Below are positions 12,701-26,400 of a stretch of 64,000 bases of DNA, in pieces. The stretch comes from Micromussa lordhowensis (Eukaryota; Cnidaria; Anthozoa; Scleractinia; Lobophylliidae), in assembly GCA_964020085.1 (NCBI GenBank), contig OZ026604.1:24464532-24528531 (forward strand), read 5' to 3'. The position numbers and the translations under genes were made by a program. The notes under the pieces are model-generated. The model did not search any database. It had not been told where the DNA came from and saw only the letters and a list, made by a program, of their open reading frames with translations. The number at the start of each line of letters is the position of its first letter. Within the stretch, counting starts at the first letter, position 1.

Positions 12701-15700
12701 AATTTCAGAAAACGCGCGCTGGGGGTCCCCTTGGCAAATTTGACATAGCTCGGCTTCACGGGCACTTTAAGAGGCGCGGTTTGCAGCAAAATGTTCTGCT
12801 AGGTTGGCACTTGAAGGAAATTCTAGTTAGGACATGATGGCATTGGCGCCAGGGTGTTTTTTTTGGCCTTCTTTTTGCAGTAGTTTGCCCTGGTCCCAAC
12901 TTTGCAGAATTTCAGAAAACGCGCGCTGGGGGTCCCCTTGGCAAATTTGACATAGCTCGGCTTCACGGGCACTTTAAGAGGCGCGGTTTGCAGCAAAATC
13001 TTTTGCTAGGTTGGCACTTTAAGGAAATTTTAGTTAGGACATGATGGCATTGGCGCCAGGGTGTTTTTTCTGGCCTTCTTTTTGCAGTAGTTTGCCCTGG
13101 TCCCAACTTTGCAGAATTTCAGAAAACGCGCGCTGGGGGTCCCCTTGGCAAATTTGACATAGCTCGGCTTCACGGGCACTTTAAGAGGCGCGGTTTGCAG
13201 CAAAATGTTGTGCTAGGTTGGCACTTTAAGGAAATTTTAGTTAGGACATGATGGCATTGGTGCCAGGGTGTTTTTTCTGGCCTTCTTTTTGCAGTAGTTT
13301 GCCCTGGTCCCAAATTTGCAGAATTTGAGAAAACGCGCGCTGGGGGTCCCCTTGGCAAATTTGACATAGCTCGGCTTCACGGGCACTTTAAGAGGCGCGG
13401 TTTGCAGCAAAATGTTCTGCTAGGTTGGCACTTGAAGGAAATTTTAGTTAACACATGATGGCATTGGCGCCAGGGTGTTTTTTCTGGCCTTCTTTTTGCA
13501 GTAGTTTGCCCTGGTCCCAACTTTGCAGAATTTCAGAAAACACGCGCTGGGGGTCCCCTTGGCAAATTTCACATAGCTCGGCTTCACGGGCACTTTAAGA
13601 GGCGCGGTTTGCAGCAAAATGTTGTGCTAGGTTGGCACTTTAAGGAAATCTTAGTTAAAACATGATGGCATTCGCGCCAGGGTGTTTTTTCTGGCCTTCT
13701 TTTTGCAGTAGTCTGCCCTGGTCCCAACTTTGCAGAATTTCAGAAAACGCGCGCTGGGGGTCCCCTTGGCAAATTTTACATAGCTCGGCTTCACGGGCAC
13801 TTTAAGAGGCGCGGTTTGCAGCAAAATGTTCTGCTACGTTGACAATTTAAGGAAATTTTAGTTAGGACATGATGGCATTGGCGCCAGGGTGTTTTTTCTG
13901 GCCTTCTTTTTGCAGTAGTTTGCCCTGGTCCCAACTTTGCAGAATTTCAGAAACCGCGCGCTGGGGGTCCCCTTGGCAAATTTGACATAGCTCGGCTTCA
14001 CGGGCACTTTAAGAGGCGCGGTTTGCAGCAAAATGTTCTGCTAGGTTGGCACTTTAAGGAAATTCTAGTTAGGACATGATAAAATTGGCGCCAGGGTGTT
14101 TTTTCTGGCCTTCTTTTTGCAGTAGTTTGCCCTGGTCCCAACTTTGCAGAATTTCAGAAAACGCGCGCTTGGGGTCCCCTTGGCAAATTTGACATAGCTC
14201 GGCTTCACGGGCACTTTAAGAGGCGCGGTTTGCAGCAAAAGGTTCTGCTAGGTTGGCACTTCAAGGAAATTCTAGTTAGGACATGATGGCATTGGCGCCA
14301 AAGTGTTTTTTCTGGCCTTCTTTTTGCAGTAGTTTGCCCTGGTCCCAACTTTGCAGAATTTCAGAAAACGCGCGCTGGGGGTCCCCTTGGCAAATTTGAC
14401 ATAGCTCGGCTTCACGGGCACTTTAAGAGGCGCGGTTTGCAGCAAAATGTTCTGCTAGGTTGGCACTTGAAGGAAATTCTACTTAGGACATGATGGCAAT
14501 GGCGCCAGGGTGTTTCTTCTGGCCTTCTTTTTGCAGTAGTTTGCCCTGGTCCCAACTTTGCAGAATTTCAGAAAACGCGCGCTGGGGGTCCCCTCGGCAA
14601 ATTTGACATAGCTCGGCTTCACGGGCACTTTAAGAGGCGCGGTTTGCAGCAAAATCTTTTGCTAGGTTGGCACTTTAAGGAAATTTTAGTTAGGACATGA
14701 TGGCATTGGCGCCAGGGTGTTTTTTCTGGCCTTCTTTTTGCAGTAGTTTGCCCTGGTCCCAACTTTGCAGAATTTCAGAAAACGCGCGCTGGGGGTCCCC
14801 TTGGCAAATTTGACATAGCTCGGCTTCACGGGCACTTTAAGAGGCGCGGTTTGCAGCAAAATGTTGTGCTAGGTTGGCACTTTAAGGAAATTTTAGTTAG
14901 GACATGATGGCATTGGTGCCAGGGTGTTTTTTCTGGCCTTCTTTTTGCAGTAGTTTGCCCTGGTCCCAACTTTGCAGAATTTGAGAAAACGCGCGCTGGG
15001 GGTCCCCTTGGCAAATTTGACATAGCTCGGCTTCACGGGCACTTTAAGAGGCGCGGTTTGCAGCAAAATGTTCTGCTAGGTTGGCACTTGAAGGAAATCG
15101 TAGTTAACACATGATGGCATTGGCACCAGGGTGTTTTTTCTGGCCTTCTTTTTGCAGTAGTTTGCCCTGGTCCCAACTTTGCAGAATTTCAGAAACCGCG
15201 CGCTGGGGGTCCCCTTGGCAAATTTGACATAGCTCGGCTTCACGGGCACTTTAAGAGGCGCGGTTTGCATCAAAATGTTCTGCTAGGTTGGCACTTTAAG
15301 GAAATGGTAGTTAGGACATGATGGCATTGGCGCCAGGGTGTTTTTTTCTGGCCTTCTTTTTGCAGTAGTTTGCTCTGGTACCAACTTTGCAGAATTTTAG
15401 AAAACGCGCGCTGGGGGTCCCCTTGGCAAATTTGACATAGCTCGGCTTCACGGGCACTTTAAGAGGCGCGGTTTGCAGCAAAATGTTCTGCTAGGTTGGC
15501 ACTTTAAGACAATCCTAGTTAGAACATGATGACATTGGCGCCAGGGTGTTTTTTCTGGCGTTCTTTTTGCAGTAGTTTGCCCTGGTCCCAACTTTGCAGA
15601 ATTTCAGAAAACGCGCGCTGGGGGTCCCCTTGGCAAATTTGACATAGCTCGGCTTCACGGGCACTTTAAGAGGCGCGATTTGCAGCAAAATGTTCTGCTA

Positions 15701-16149
15701 GGTTAACACTTGAAGGAAATTCTAGTTAGGACATGATGGCAATGGCGCCAGGGTGTTTTTTTTGGCCTTCTTTTTGCAGTAGTTTGCCCTGGTCCCAACT
15801 TTGCAGAATTTCAGAAAACGCGCGCTGGGGGTCCCCTTGGCAAATTTGACATAGCTCGGCTTCACGGGCACTTTAAGAGGCGCGGTTTGCAGCAAAATGT
15901 TCTGCTAGGTTGGCACTTTGAGGAAATTCTAGTTAGGACATGATGGCATTGGCGCCAGGGTGTTTTTTCTGGCCTTCTTTTTGCAGTAGTTTGCCCTGGT
16001 CCCAACTTTGCAGAATTTCAGAAACCGCGCGCTGGGGATCCCCTTGGCAAATTTGACATAGCTCGGCTTCACGGGCACTTTAAGAGGCGCGGTTTGCAGC
16101 AAAATGTTCTGCTAGGTTGGCACTTGAAGGAAAATTTAGTTAAGACATG

Positions 16150-18260
16150 ATGGCATTGGCGCCAGGGTGTTTTTTCTGGCCTTCTTTTTGCAGTAGTTTG
16201 CCCTGGTCCCAACTTTGCAGAATTTCAGAAAACGCGCGCTGGGGGTCCCCTTGGCAAATTTGACATAGCTCGGCTTCACGGGCACTTTAAGAGGCGCGGT
16301 TTGCAGCAAAATGTTCTGCTAGGTTTGCACTTTAAGGAAATTTTACTTAGGACATGATGGCATTGGCGCCAGGGTGTTTCTTCTGGCCTTCTTTTTGCAG
16401 TAGTTTGCCCTGTTCCCAACTTTGCAGAATTTCAGAAAACGCGCGCTGGGGGTCCCCTTGGCAAATTTGACATAGCTCGGCTTCACGGGCACTTTAAGAG
16501 GCGCGGTTTGCAGCAAAATCTTCTGCTAGGTTGGCACTTTAAGGAAATTTTAGTTAGGACATGATGGCATTGGCGCCAGGGTGTTTTTTCTGGCCTTCTT
16601 TTTGCAGTAGTTTGCCCTGGTCCCAACTTTGCAGAATTTCAGAAACCGCGCGCTGGGGGTCCCCTTGGCAAATTTGACATAGCTCGGCTTCACGGGCACT
16701 TTAAGAGGCGCGGTTTGCAGCAAAATGTTCTGCTAGGTTGGCACTTGAAGGAAAATTTAGTTACGACATGATGGCATTGGCGCCAGGGTGTTTTTTCTGG
16801 CCTTCTTTTTGCAGTAGTTTGCCCTGGTCCCAAATTTGCAGAATTTTAGAAAACGCGCGCTGGGGGTGCCCTTGGCAAATTTGACATAGCTCGGCTTCAC
16901 GGGCACTTTAAGAGGCGCGGTTTGCAGCAAAATGTTCTGCTAGGTTGGCACTTCAAGGAAATTTTAGTTAAGACATGATGGCATTGGCGCCAGGGTGTTT
17001 TTTCTGGCCTTCTTTTTGCAGTAGTTTGCCCTGTTCCCAACTTTGCAGAATTTCAGAAAACGCGCGCTGGGGGTCCCCTTGGCAAATTTGACATAGCTCG
17101 GCTTCACGGGCACTTTAAGAGGCGCGGTTTGCAGCAAAATGTTTTGCTGGGTTGGCACTTCAAGGAAATTTTAGTTAGGACATGATGGCATTGGCGCCAG
17201 GGTGTTTTTCCTGGCCTTCTTTTTGCAGTAGTTTGCCCTGGTCCCAACTTTGCAGAATTTCAGAAAACGCGCGCTGGGGGTCCCCTTGGCAAATTTGACA
17301 TAGCTCGGCTTCACGGGCACTTTAAGAGGCGCGGTTTGCAACAAAATGTTCTGCTAGGTTGGGACTTCAAAAAAATCCTAGTTAAAACATGATGGCATTG
17401 GCGCCAGGGTTTTTTTTCTGGTCTTCTTTTTGCAGTAGTTTGCCCTGGTCCCAACTTTGCAGAATTTCAGAAAACGCGCGCTGGGGGTCCCCTTGGGAAA
17501 TTTGACATAGCTCGGCTTCACGGGCACTTTAAGAGGCGCGGTTTGCAGCAAAATGTTTTGCTATGTTGGCACTTTAAGGAAATTTTAGTTAGGACATGAT
17601 GGCATTGGTGCCAGGGTGTTTTTTCTGGCCTTCTTTTTGCAGTAGTTTGCCCTGGTCCCAACTTTGCAGAATTTCAGAAAACGCGCGCTGGGGGTCCCCT
17701 TGGCAAATTTGACATAGCTCGGCTTCACGGGCACTTTAAGAGGCGCGGTTTGCAGCAAAATGTTCTGCTAGGTTTGCACTTTAAGGAAATTTTACTTAGG
17801 ACATGATGGCATTGGCGCCAGGGTGTTTCTTCTGGCCTTCTTTTTGCAGTAGTTTGCCCTGTTCCCAACTTTGCAGAATTTCAGAAAACGCGCGCTGGGG
17901 GTCCCCTTGGCAAATTTGACATAGCTCGGCTTCACGGGCACTTTAAGAGGCGCGGTTTGCAGCAAAATCTTCTGCTAGGTTGGCACTTTAAGGAAATTTT
18001 AGTTAGGACATGATGGCATTGGCGCCAGGGTGTTTTTTCTGGCCTTCTTTTTGCAGTAGTTTGCCCTGGTCCCAACTTTGCAGAATTTCAGAAACCGCGC
18101 GCTGGGGGTCCCCTTGGCAAATTTGACATAGCTCGGCTTCACGGGCACTTTAAGAGGCGCGGTTTGCAGCAAAATGTTCTGCTAGGTTGGCACTTGAAGG
18201 AAAATTTAGTTACGACATGATGGCATTGGCGCCAGGGTGTTTTTTTCTGGCCTTCTTTTT
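16150..18260 (+). repeat. Seven-monomer (1,449 bp) spaced duplicate block
   Basis: A run of monomers starting near 16,150 recurs 1,449 bp (7 monomers) later. Shared private variants include AGGTTTGCACTTTAAGG followed by TTTTACTTAGG (near 16,320 and 17,770), the TTTCTTCTGG monomer after it, and GAAAATTTAGTTACGAC (near 16,752 and 18,202). An eight-monomer (1,656 bp) spacing is likewise visible between about 13,170 and 14,826. Block edges are approximate. Confidence 0.65.
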
Positions 18261-20419
18261 GCAGTAGTTTGCCCTGGTCCCAACTTTGCAGAATTTCAGA
18301 AAACGCGCGCTGGGGGTCCCCTTGGCAAATTTGACATAGCTCGGCTTCACGGGCACTTTAAGAGGCGCGGTTTGCAGTAAAATGTTCTGCTAGGTTGGCA
18401 CTTCAAGGAAATGTTAGTTAAGACATGATGGCATTGGCGCCAGGGTGTTTTTTCTGGCCTTCTTTTTGCAGTAGTTTGCCCTGGTCCCAACTTTGCAGAA
18501 TTTCAGAAAACGCGCGCTGGGGGTCCCCTTGGCAAATTTGACATAGCTCGGCTTCACGGGCACTTTAAGAGGCGCGGTTTGCAGCAAAATGTTCTGCTAG
18601 GTTGGCACTTCAAGGAAATCTAAGTTACGACATGATGGCATTGGCGCCAGGGTGTTTTTTCTGGCCTTCTTTTTGCAGTAGTTTGCCCTGGTCCCAAATT
18701 TGCAGAATTTCAGAAAACGCGCGCTGGGGGTCCCCTTGGCAAATTTGACATAGCTCGGCTTCACGGGCACTTTAAGAGGCGCGGTTTGCAGCAAAATGTT
18801 TTGCTAGGTTAGCACTTTAAGGAAATTTAAGTTAGGACATGACGAAATCGGCGCCAGGGTGTTTTTTCTGGCCTTCTTTTTGCAGTAGTTTGCCCTGGTC
18901 CCAACTTTGCAGAATTTCAGAAAACGCGCGCTGGGGGTCCCCTTGGCAAATTTGACATAGCTCGGCTTCACGGGCACTTTAAGAGGCGCGGTTTGCAGCA
19001 AAATGTTTTGCTAGGTTGGCACTTCAAGGAAATTTTAGTTAGGACATGATGGCATTGGCGCCAGGGTGTTTTTTCTGGCCTTCTTTTTGCAGTAGTTTGC
19101 CCTGGTCCCAACTTTGCAGAATTTCAGAAAACGCGCGCTGGGGGTCCCCTTGGCAAATTTGACATAGCTCGGCTTCACGGGCACTTTAAGAGGCGCGGTT
19201 TGCAGCAAAATGTTCTGCTAGGTTGGCACTTCAAGGAAATTTTAGTTAGGACATGATGGCATTGGCGCCAGGGTGTTTTTTCTGGCCTTCTTTTTGCAGT
19301 AGTTTGCCCTGGTCCCAAATTTGCAGAATTTCAGAAAACGCGCGCTGGGGGTCTCCTTGGCAAATTTGACATAGCTCGGCTTCACGGGCACTTTAAGAGG
19401 CGCGGTTTGCAGCAAAATGTTCTGCTAGGTTGGCACTTCAAGGAAGTCCTAGTTAGGACATGATGGCATTGGCGCCAGGGTGTTTTTTCTGGCCTCCTTT
19501 TTGCAGTAGTTTGCCCTGGTCCCAACTTTGCAGAATTTCAGAAAACGCGCGCTGGGGGTCTCCTTGGCAAATTTGACATAGCTCGGCTTCACGGGCACTT
19601 TAAGAGGCGCGGTTTGCAGCAAAATGTTCTGCTAGGTTGGCACTTCAAGGAAATCCTAGTTAGGACATGATGGCATTGGCGCCAGGGTGTTTTTTCTGGC
19701 CTCCTTTTTGCAGTAGTTTGCCCTGGTCCCAACTTTGCAGAATTTCAGAAAACGCGCGCTGGGGGTCCCCTTGGCAAATTTGACATAGCTCGGCTTCACG
19801 GGCACTTTAAGAGGCGCGGTTTGCAGCAAAATGTTCTGCTAGGTTGGCACTTTAAGGAAAGCCTAGTTAAGACATGATGGCATTTGCGCCAGGGTGTTTC
19901 TTCTGGCCTTCTTTTTGCAGTAGTTTGCCCTGGTCCCAACTTTGCAGAATTTCAGAAAACGCGCGCTTGGGGTCCCCTTGGCAAATTTGACATAGCTCGG
20001 CTTCACGGGCACTTTAAGAGGCGCGGTTTGCAGCAAAATGTTCTGCTAGGTTGGCACTTTAAGGCAATTCTAGTTAAGACATGATGGCATTGGCGCCAGG
20101 GTGTTTTTTCTGGCCTTCTTTTTGCAGTAGTTTGCCCTGGTCCCAACTTTGCAGAATTTCAGAAAACGCGCGCTGGGGGTCCCCTTGGCAAATTTGACAT
20201 AGCTCTGCTTCACGGGCACTTTAAGAGGCGCGGTTTGCAGCAAAATGTTCTGCTAGGTTGGCACTTCAAGGAAATCATAATTAGGACATGATGGCATTGG
20301 CGCCAGGGTGTTTTTTCTGGCCTTCTTTTTGCAGTAGTTTGCCCTGGTCCCAACTTTGCAGAATTTCAGAAAACGCGCGCTGGGGGTCCCCTTGGCAAAT
20401 TTGACATAGCTCGTCTTCA

Positions 20420-23400
20420 CGGGCATTTTAAGAGGCGCGGTTTGCAGCAAAATGTTTTGCTAGGTTGGCGCTTTAAGGAAATTTTAGTTAGGACATGATG
20501 GCATTGGCGCCAGGTTGTTTTTTCTGGCCTTCTTTTTGCAGTAGTTTGCCCTGGTCCCAACTTTGCAGAATTTCAGAAAACGCGCGCTGGGGGTGCCCTT
20601 GGCAAATTTGACATAGCTCGGCTTCACGGGCACTTTAAGAGGCGCGGTTTGCAGCAAAATGTTTTGCTAGGTTGGCGCTTTAAGGAAATTTTAGTTAGGA
20701 CATGATGGCATTGGCGCCAGGTTGTTTTTTCTGGCCTTCTTTTTGCAGTAGTTTGCCCTGGTCCCAACTTTGCAGAATTTCAGAAAACGCGCGCTTGGGG
20801 TCCCCTTGGCAAATTTGCCATAGCTCGGCTTCACGGGCACTTTAAGAGGCGCGGTTTGCAGCAAAATGTTGTGCTAGGTTGGCACTTTAAGGAAATTTTA
20901 GTTAGGACATGATGGCATTGGCGCCAGGGTGTTTTTTCTGGCCTTCTTTTTGCAGTAGTTTGCCCTGGTCCCAACTTTGCAGAATTTCAGAAAACGCGCG
21001 CTGGGGGTCCCCTTGGCAAATTTGACATAGCTCTGCTTCACGGGCACTTTAAGAGGCGCGGTTTGCAGCAAAATATTCTGCTAGGTTGGCACTTCAAGGA
21101 AATTTTAGTTAGGACATGATGGCATTGGCGCCAGGGTGTTTTTTCTGGCCTTCTTTTTGCAGTAGTTTGCCCTGGTCCCAACTTTGCAGAATTTCAGAAA
21201 ACGCGCGCTGGGGTCCCCTTGGCAAATTTGACATAGCTCGGCTTCACGGGCACTTTAAGAGGCGCGGTTTGCAGCTAAATGTTCTGCTAGGTTGGCACTT
21301 CAAGGAAATCCTTGTTAGGACATGATGGCATTGGCGCCAGGGTGTTTTTTCTGGCCTTCTTTTTGCAGTAGTTTGCCCTGGTCCTAACTTTGCAGAATTT
21401 CAGAAAACGCGCGCTGGGGGTCCCCTTGGCAAATTTGACATAGCTCGGCTTCACGGGCACTTTAAGAGGCGCCGTTTGCAGCAAAATGTTTTGCTAGGTT
21501 GGCACTTTAAGGAAATTTTAAATAAGACATGATGGCATTGGCGCCAGGGTGTTTTTTCTGGCCTTCTTTTTGCAGTAGTTTGCCCTGGTCCCAACTTTGC
21601 AGAATTTCAGAAAACGCGCGCTGGGGGTCGCCTTGGCAAATTTGACATAGCTCGGCTTCACGGGCACTTTAAGAGGCGCGGTTTGCAGCAAAATGTTCCG
21701 CTAGGTTGGCACTTGAAGGAAATTTTAGTTAGGACATGATGGCATTGGCGCCAGGGTGTTTTTTCTGGCCTTCTTTTTGCAGTAGTTTGCCCTGGTCCCA
21801 ACTTTGCAGAATTTCAGAAAACGCGCGCTGGGGGTCCCCTTGGCAAATTTAACATAGCTCGGCTTCACGGGCACTTCAAGAGGCGCGGTTTACAGCAAAA
21901 TGTTCTGCTAGGTTGGCACTTTAAGAAAATTCTAGTTAAGACATGATGGCATTGTCGCCAGGGTGGTTTTTCTGGCCTTTTTTTTGCAGTAGTTTGCCCT
22001 GGTCCCAACTTTGCAGAATTTCAGAAAACGCGCGCTGGGGGTCCCCTTGGCAAATTTGACATAGCTCGGCTTCACGGGCACTTTAAGAGGCGCGGTTTGC
22101 AGCAAAATGTTCTGCTAGGTTGGCACTTGAAGGAAATTTAAGTTAGGACATGATGGCATTGGCGCCAGGGTGTTTTTTCTGGCCTTCTTTTTGCAGTAGT
22201 TTGCCCTGGTCCCAACTTTGCAGAGTTTCAGAAAACGCGCGCTGGGGGTCCCCTTGGCAAATTTGACATAGCTCGGCTTCACGGGCACTTTAAGAGGCGC
22301 GGTTTGCAGCAAAATGTTTTGCTAGGTTAGCACTTTAAGGAAATTTAAGTTAGGACATGATGGCATTGGCGCCAGGGTGTTTTTTCTGGCCTTCTTTTTG
22401 CAGTAGTTTGCCCTGGTCCCAACTTTGCAGAATTTCAGAAAACGCGCGCTGGGGGTCCCCTTGGCAAATTTGACATAGCTCGGCTTCACGGGCACTTTAA
22501 GAGGCGCGGTTTGAAGCAAAATGTTTTGCTAGGTTGGCACTTCAAGGAAATTTTAGTTAGGACATGATGGCATTGGCGCCAGGGTGTTTTTTCTGGCCTT
22601 CTTTTTGCAGTAGTTTGCCCTGGTTCCAACTTTGCAGAATTTCAGAAAACGCGCGCTGGGGGTCCCCTTGGCAAATTTGACATAGCTCGGCTTCACGGGC
22701 ACTTTAAGAGGCGCGGTTTGCAGCAAAATGTTCTGCTAGGTTGGCACTTCAAGGAAATTTTAGTTAGGACATGATGGCATTGGCGCCAGGGTGTTTTTTC
22801 TGGCCTTCTTTTTGCAGTAGTTTGCCCTGGTCCCAACTTTGCAGAATTTCAGAAAACGCGCGCTGGGGGTCTCCTTGGCAAATTTGACATAGCTCGGCTT
22901 CACGGGCACTTTAAGAGGCGCGGTTTGCAGCAAAATGTTCTGCTAGGTTGGCACTTTAAGGAAAGCCTAGTTAAGACATGATGGCATTTGCGCCAGGGTG
23001 TTTCTTCTGGCCTTCTTTTTGCAGTAGTTTGCCCTGGTCCCAACTTTGCAGAATTTCAGAAAACGCGCGCTGGGGGTCCCCTTGGCAAATTTGACATAGC
23101 TCGGCTTCACGGGCACTTTAAGAGGCGCGGTTTGAAGCAAAATGTTGTGCTAGGATGGCACTTTAAGGAAATTCTAATTAGGACATGATGGCATTGGCGC
23201 CAGGGTGTTTTTTCTGGCCTTCTTTTTGCAGTAGTTTGCCCTGGTCCCAACTTTGCAGAATTTCAGAAAACGCGCGCTGGGGGTCCCCTTGGCAAATTTG
23301 ACATAGCTCGTCTTCACGGGCATTTTAAGAGGCGCGGTTTGCAGCAAAATGTTCTGCTAGGTTTGCACTTCAAGGAAATCTTAGTTAGGACATGATGGCA

Positions 23401-26400
23401 TTGGCGCCAGGGTGTTTTTTCTGGCCTTCTTTTTGCAGTAGTTTGCCCTGGTCCCAACTTTGCAGAATTTCAGAAAACGCGCGCTGGGGGTGCCCTTGGC
23501 AAATTTGACATAGCTCGGCTTCACGGGCACTTTAAGAGGCGCGGTTTGCAGCAAAATGTTCTGCTAGGTTGGCGCTTTAAGGAAATTCTAGTTAGGACAT
23601 GATGGCAATGGCGCCAGGGTGTTTTTTCTGGCCTTCTTTTTGCAGTAGTTTGCCCTGGTCCCAACTTTGCAGAATTTCAGAAAACGCGCGCTGGGGGTCC
23701 CCTTGGCAAATTTGACATAGCTCGGCTTCACGGGCACTTTAAGAGGCGCGGTTTGCAGCAAAATGTTCTGCTAGGTTGGCACTTTAAGAAAATCCTAGTT
23801 AGGACATGATGGCATTGGCGCCAGGGTGTTTTTTCTGGCCTTCTTTTTGCAGTAGTTTGCCCTGCTCCCAACTTTGCAGAATTTCAGAAAACGCGCGCTG
23901 GGGGTCCCCTTGGCAAATTTGACATAGCTCTGCTTCACGGGCACTTTAAGAGGCGCGGTTTGCAGCAAAATGTTTTGCTAGGTTGGCACTTCAAGGAAAT
24001 GCTAATTAGGACATGATGGCATTGGCGCCAGGGTGTTTTTTCTGGCCTTCTTTTTGCAGTAGTTTGCCCTGGTCCCAACTTTGCAGAATTTCAGAAAACG
24101 CGCGCTGGGGGTCCCCTTGGCAAATTTGACATAGCTCGTCTTCACGGGAACTTTAAGAGGCGCGGTTTGCAGCAAAATGTTCTTCTAGGTTGGCACTTAA
24201 AGGAAATGTTAGTTACGACATGATGGCATTGGCGCCAGGGAGTTTTTTCTGGCCTTTTTTTTGCAGTAGTTTGCCCTGGTCCCAACTTTGCAGAATTTCA
24301 GAAAACTGGCGCTGGGGGTCCCCTTGGCAAATTTGACATAGCTCGGCTTCACGGGCACTTTAAGAGGCGCGGTTTGCAGCAAAATGTTCTGCTAGGTTGG
24401 CACTTCAAGGAAATCCTAGTTAGGACATGATGGCATTGGCGCCAGGGAGTTTTTTCTGGCCTTCTTTTTGCAGTAGTTTGCCCTGGTCCCAACTTTGCAG
24501 AATTTCAGAAAACGCGCGCTGGGGGTCCCCTTGGCAAATTTGACATAGCTCGGCTTCACGGGAACTTTAAGAGGCGCGGTTTGCAGCAAAATGTTCTTCT
24601 AGGTTGGCACTTAAAGGAAATGTTAGTTACGACATGATGGCATTGGCGCCAGGGTTTTTTTTGGCCTTCGTTTTGCAGTAGTTTGCCCTGGTCCCAACTT
24701 TGCAGAATTTCAGAAAACGCGCGCTGGGGGTCGCCTTGGCAAATTTGACATAGCTCGGCTTCACGGGCACTTTAAGAGGCGCGGTTTGCAGCAAAATGTT
24801 CCGCTACGTTGGCACTTGAAGGAAATTTTAGTTAGGACATGATGGCATTGGCGCCAGGGTGTTTTTTCTGGCCTTCTTTTTGCAGTAGTTTGCCCTGGTC
24901 CCAACTTTGCAGAATTTCAGAAAACGCGCGCTGGGGGTCCCCTTGGCAAATTTAACATAGCTCGGCTTCACCGGCACTTCAAGAGGCGCGGTTTACAGCA
25001 AAATGTTCTGCTAGGTTGGCACTTTAAGAAAATTCTAGTTAAGACATGATGGCATTGGCGCCAGGGTGGTTTTTCAGGCCTTTTTTTTGCAGTAGTTTGC
25101 CCTGGTCCCAACTTTGCAGAATTTCAGAAAACTGGCGCTGGGGGTCCCCTTGGCAAATTTGACATAGCTCGGCTTCACGGGCACTTTAAGAGGCGCGGTT
25201 TGCAGCAAAATGTTCTGCTAGGTTGGCACTTCAAGGAAATTCTAGTTAGGACATGATGGCATTGGCGCCAGGGTGTTTTTTCTGGCCTTCTTTTTGCAGT
25301 AGTTTGCCCTGGTCCCAACTTTGCAGAATTTCAGAAAACGCGCGCTGGGGGTCCCCTTGGCAAATTTGACATAGCTCGGCTTCACGGGCACTTTAAGAGG
25401 CGCGGTTTGCAGCAAAATGTTCTTCTAGGTTGGCACTTAAAGGAAATGTTAGTTAGAACATGATGGCATTGGCGCCAGGGTTTTTTTTTTGGCCTTCGTT
25501 TTGCAGTAGTTTGCCCTGGTCCCAACTTTGCAGAATTTCAGAAAACGCGCGCTGGGGGTCCCCTTGGCAAATTTCACATAGCTCGGCTTCACGGGCACTT
25601 TAAGAGGCGCGGTTTGCAGCAAATTGTTCTGCTAGGTTGGCACTTCAAGGAAATTTTAGTTAGGACATGATGGCATATGCGCCAGGGTGTTTTTTCTGGC
25701 CTTCTTTTTGCAGTAGTTTGCCCTGGTCCCAACTTTGCAGAATTTCAGAAAACGCGCGCTGGGGGTCCCCTTGGCAAATTTGACATAGCTCGGCTTCACG
25801 GGCACTTTAAGAGGCGCCGTTTGCAGCAAAATGTTTTGCTAGGTTGGCACTTTAAGCAAATTTTAGTTAAGACATGATGGCATTGGCGCCAGGGTGTTTT
25901 TTCTGGCCTTCTTTTTGCAGTAGTTTGCCCTGGTCCCAACTTTGCAGAATTTCAGAAAACGCGCGCTAGGGGTCGCCTTGGCAAATTTGACATAGCTCGG
26001 CTTCACGGGCACTTTAAGAGGCGCGGTTTGCAGCAAAATGTTCCGCTAGGTTGGCACTTGAAGGAAATTTTAGTTAGGACATGATGGCATTGGCGCCAGG
26101 GTGTTTTTTCTGGCCTTCTTTTTGCAGTAGTTTGCCCTGGTCCCAACTTTGCAGAATTTCAGAAAACGCGCGCTGGGGGTCCCCTTGGCAAATTTGACAT
26201 AGCGCGGCTTCACGGGCACTTTAAGAGGCGCGGTTTGCAGCAAAATGTTTTGCTAGGTTGGCACTTCAAGGAAATGCTAGTTAGGACATGATGGCATTGG
26301 CGCCAGGGTGTTTTTTCTGGCCTTCTTTTTGCAGTAGTTTGCCCTGGTCCCAACTTTGCAGAATTTCAGAAAACGCGCAATGGGGGTCCCCTTGGCAAAT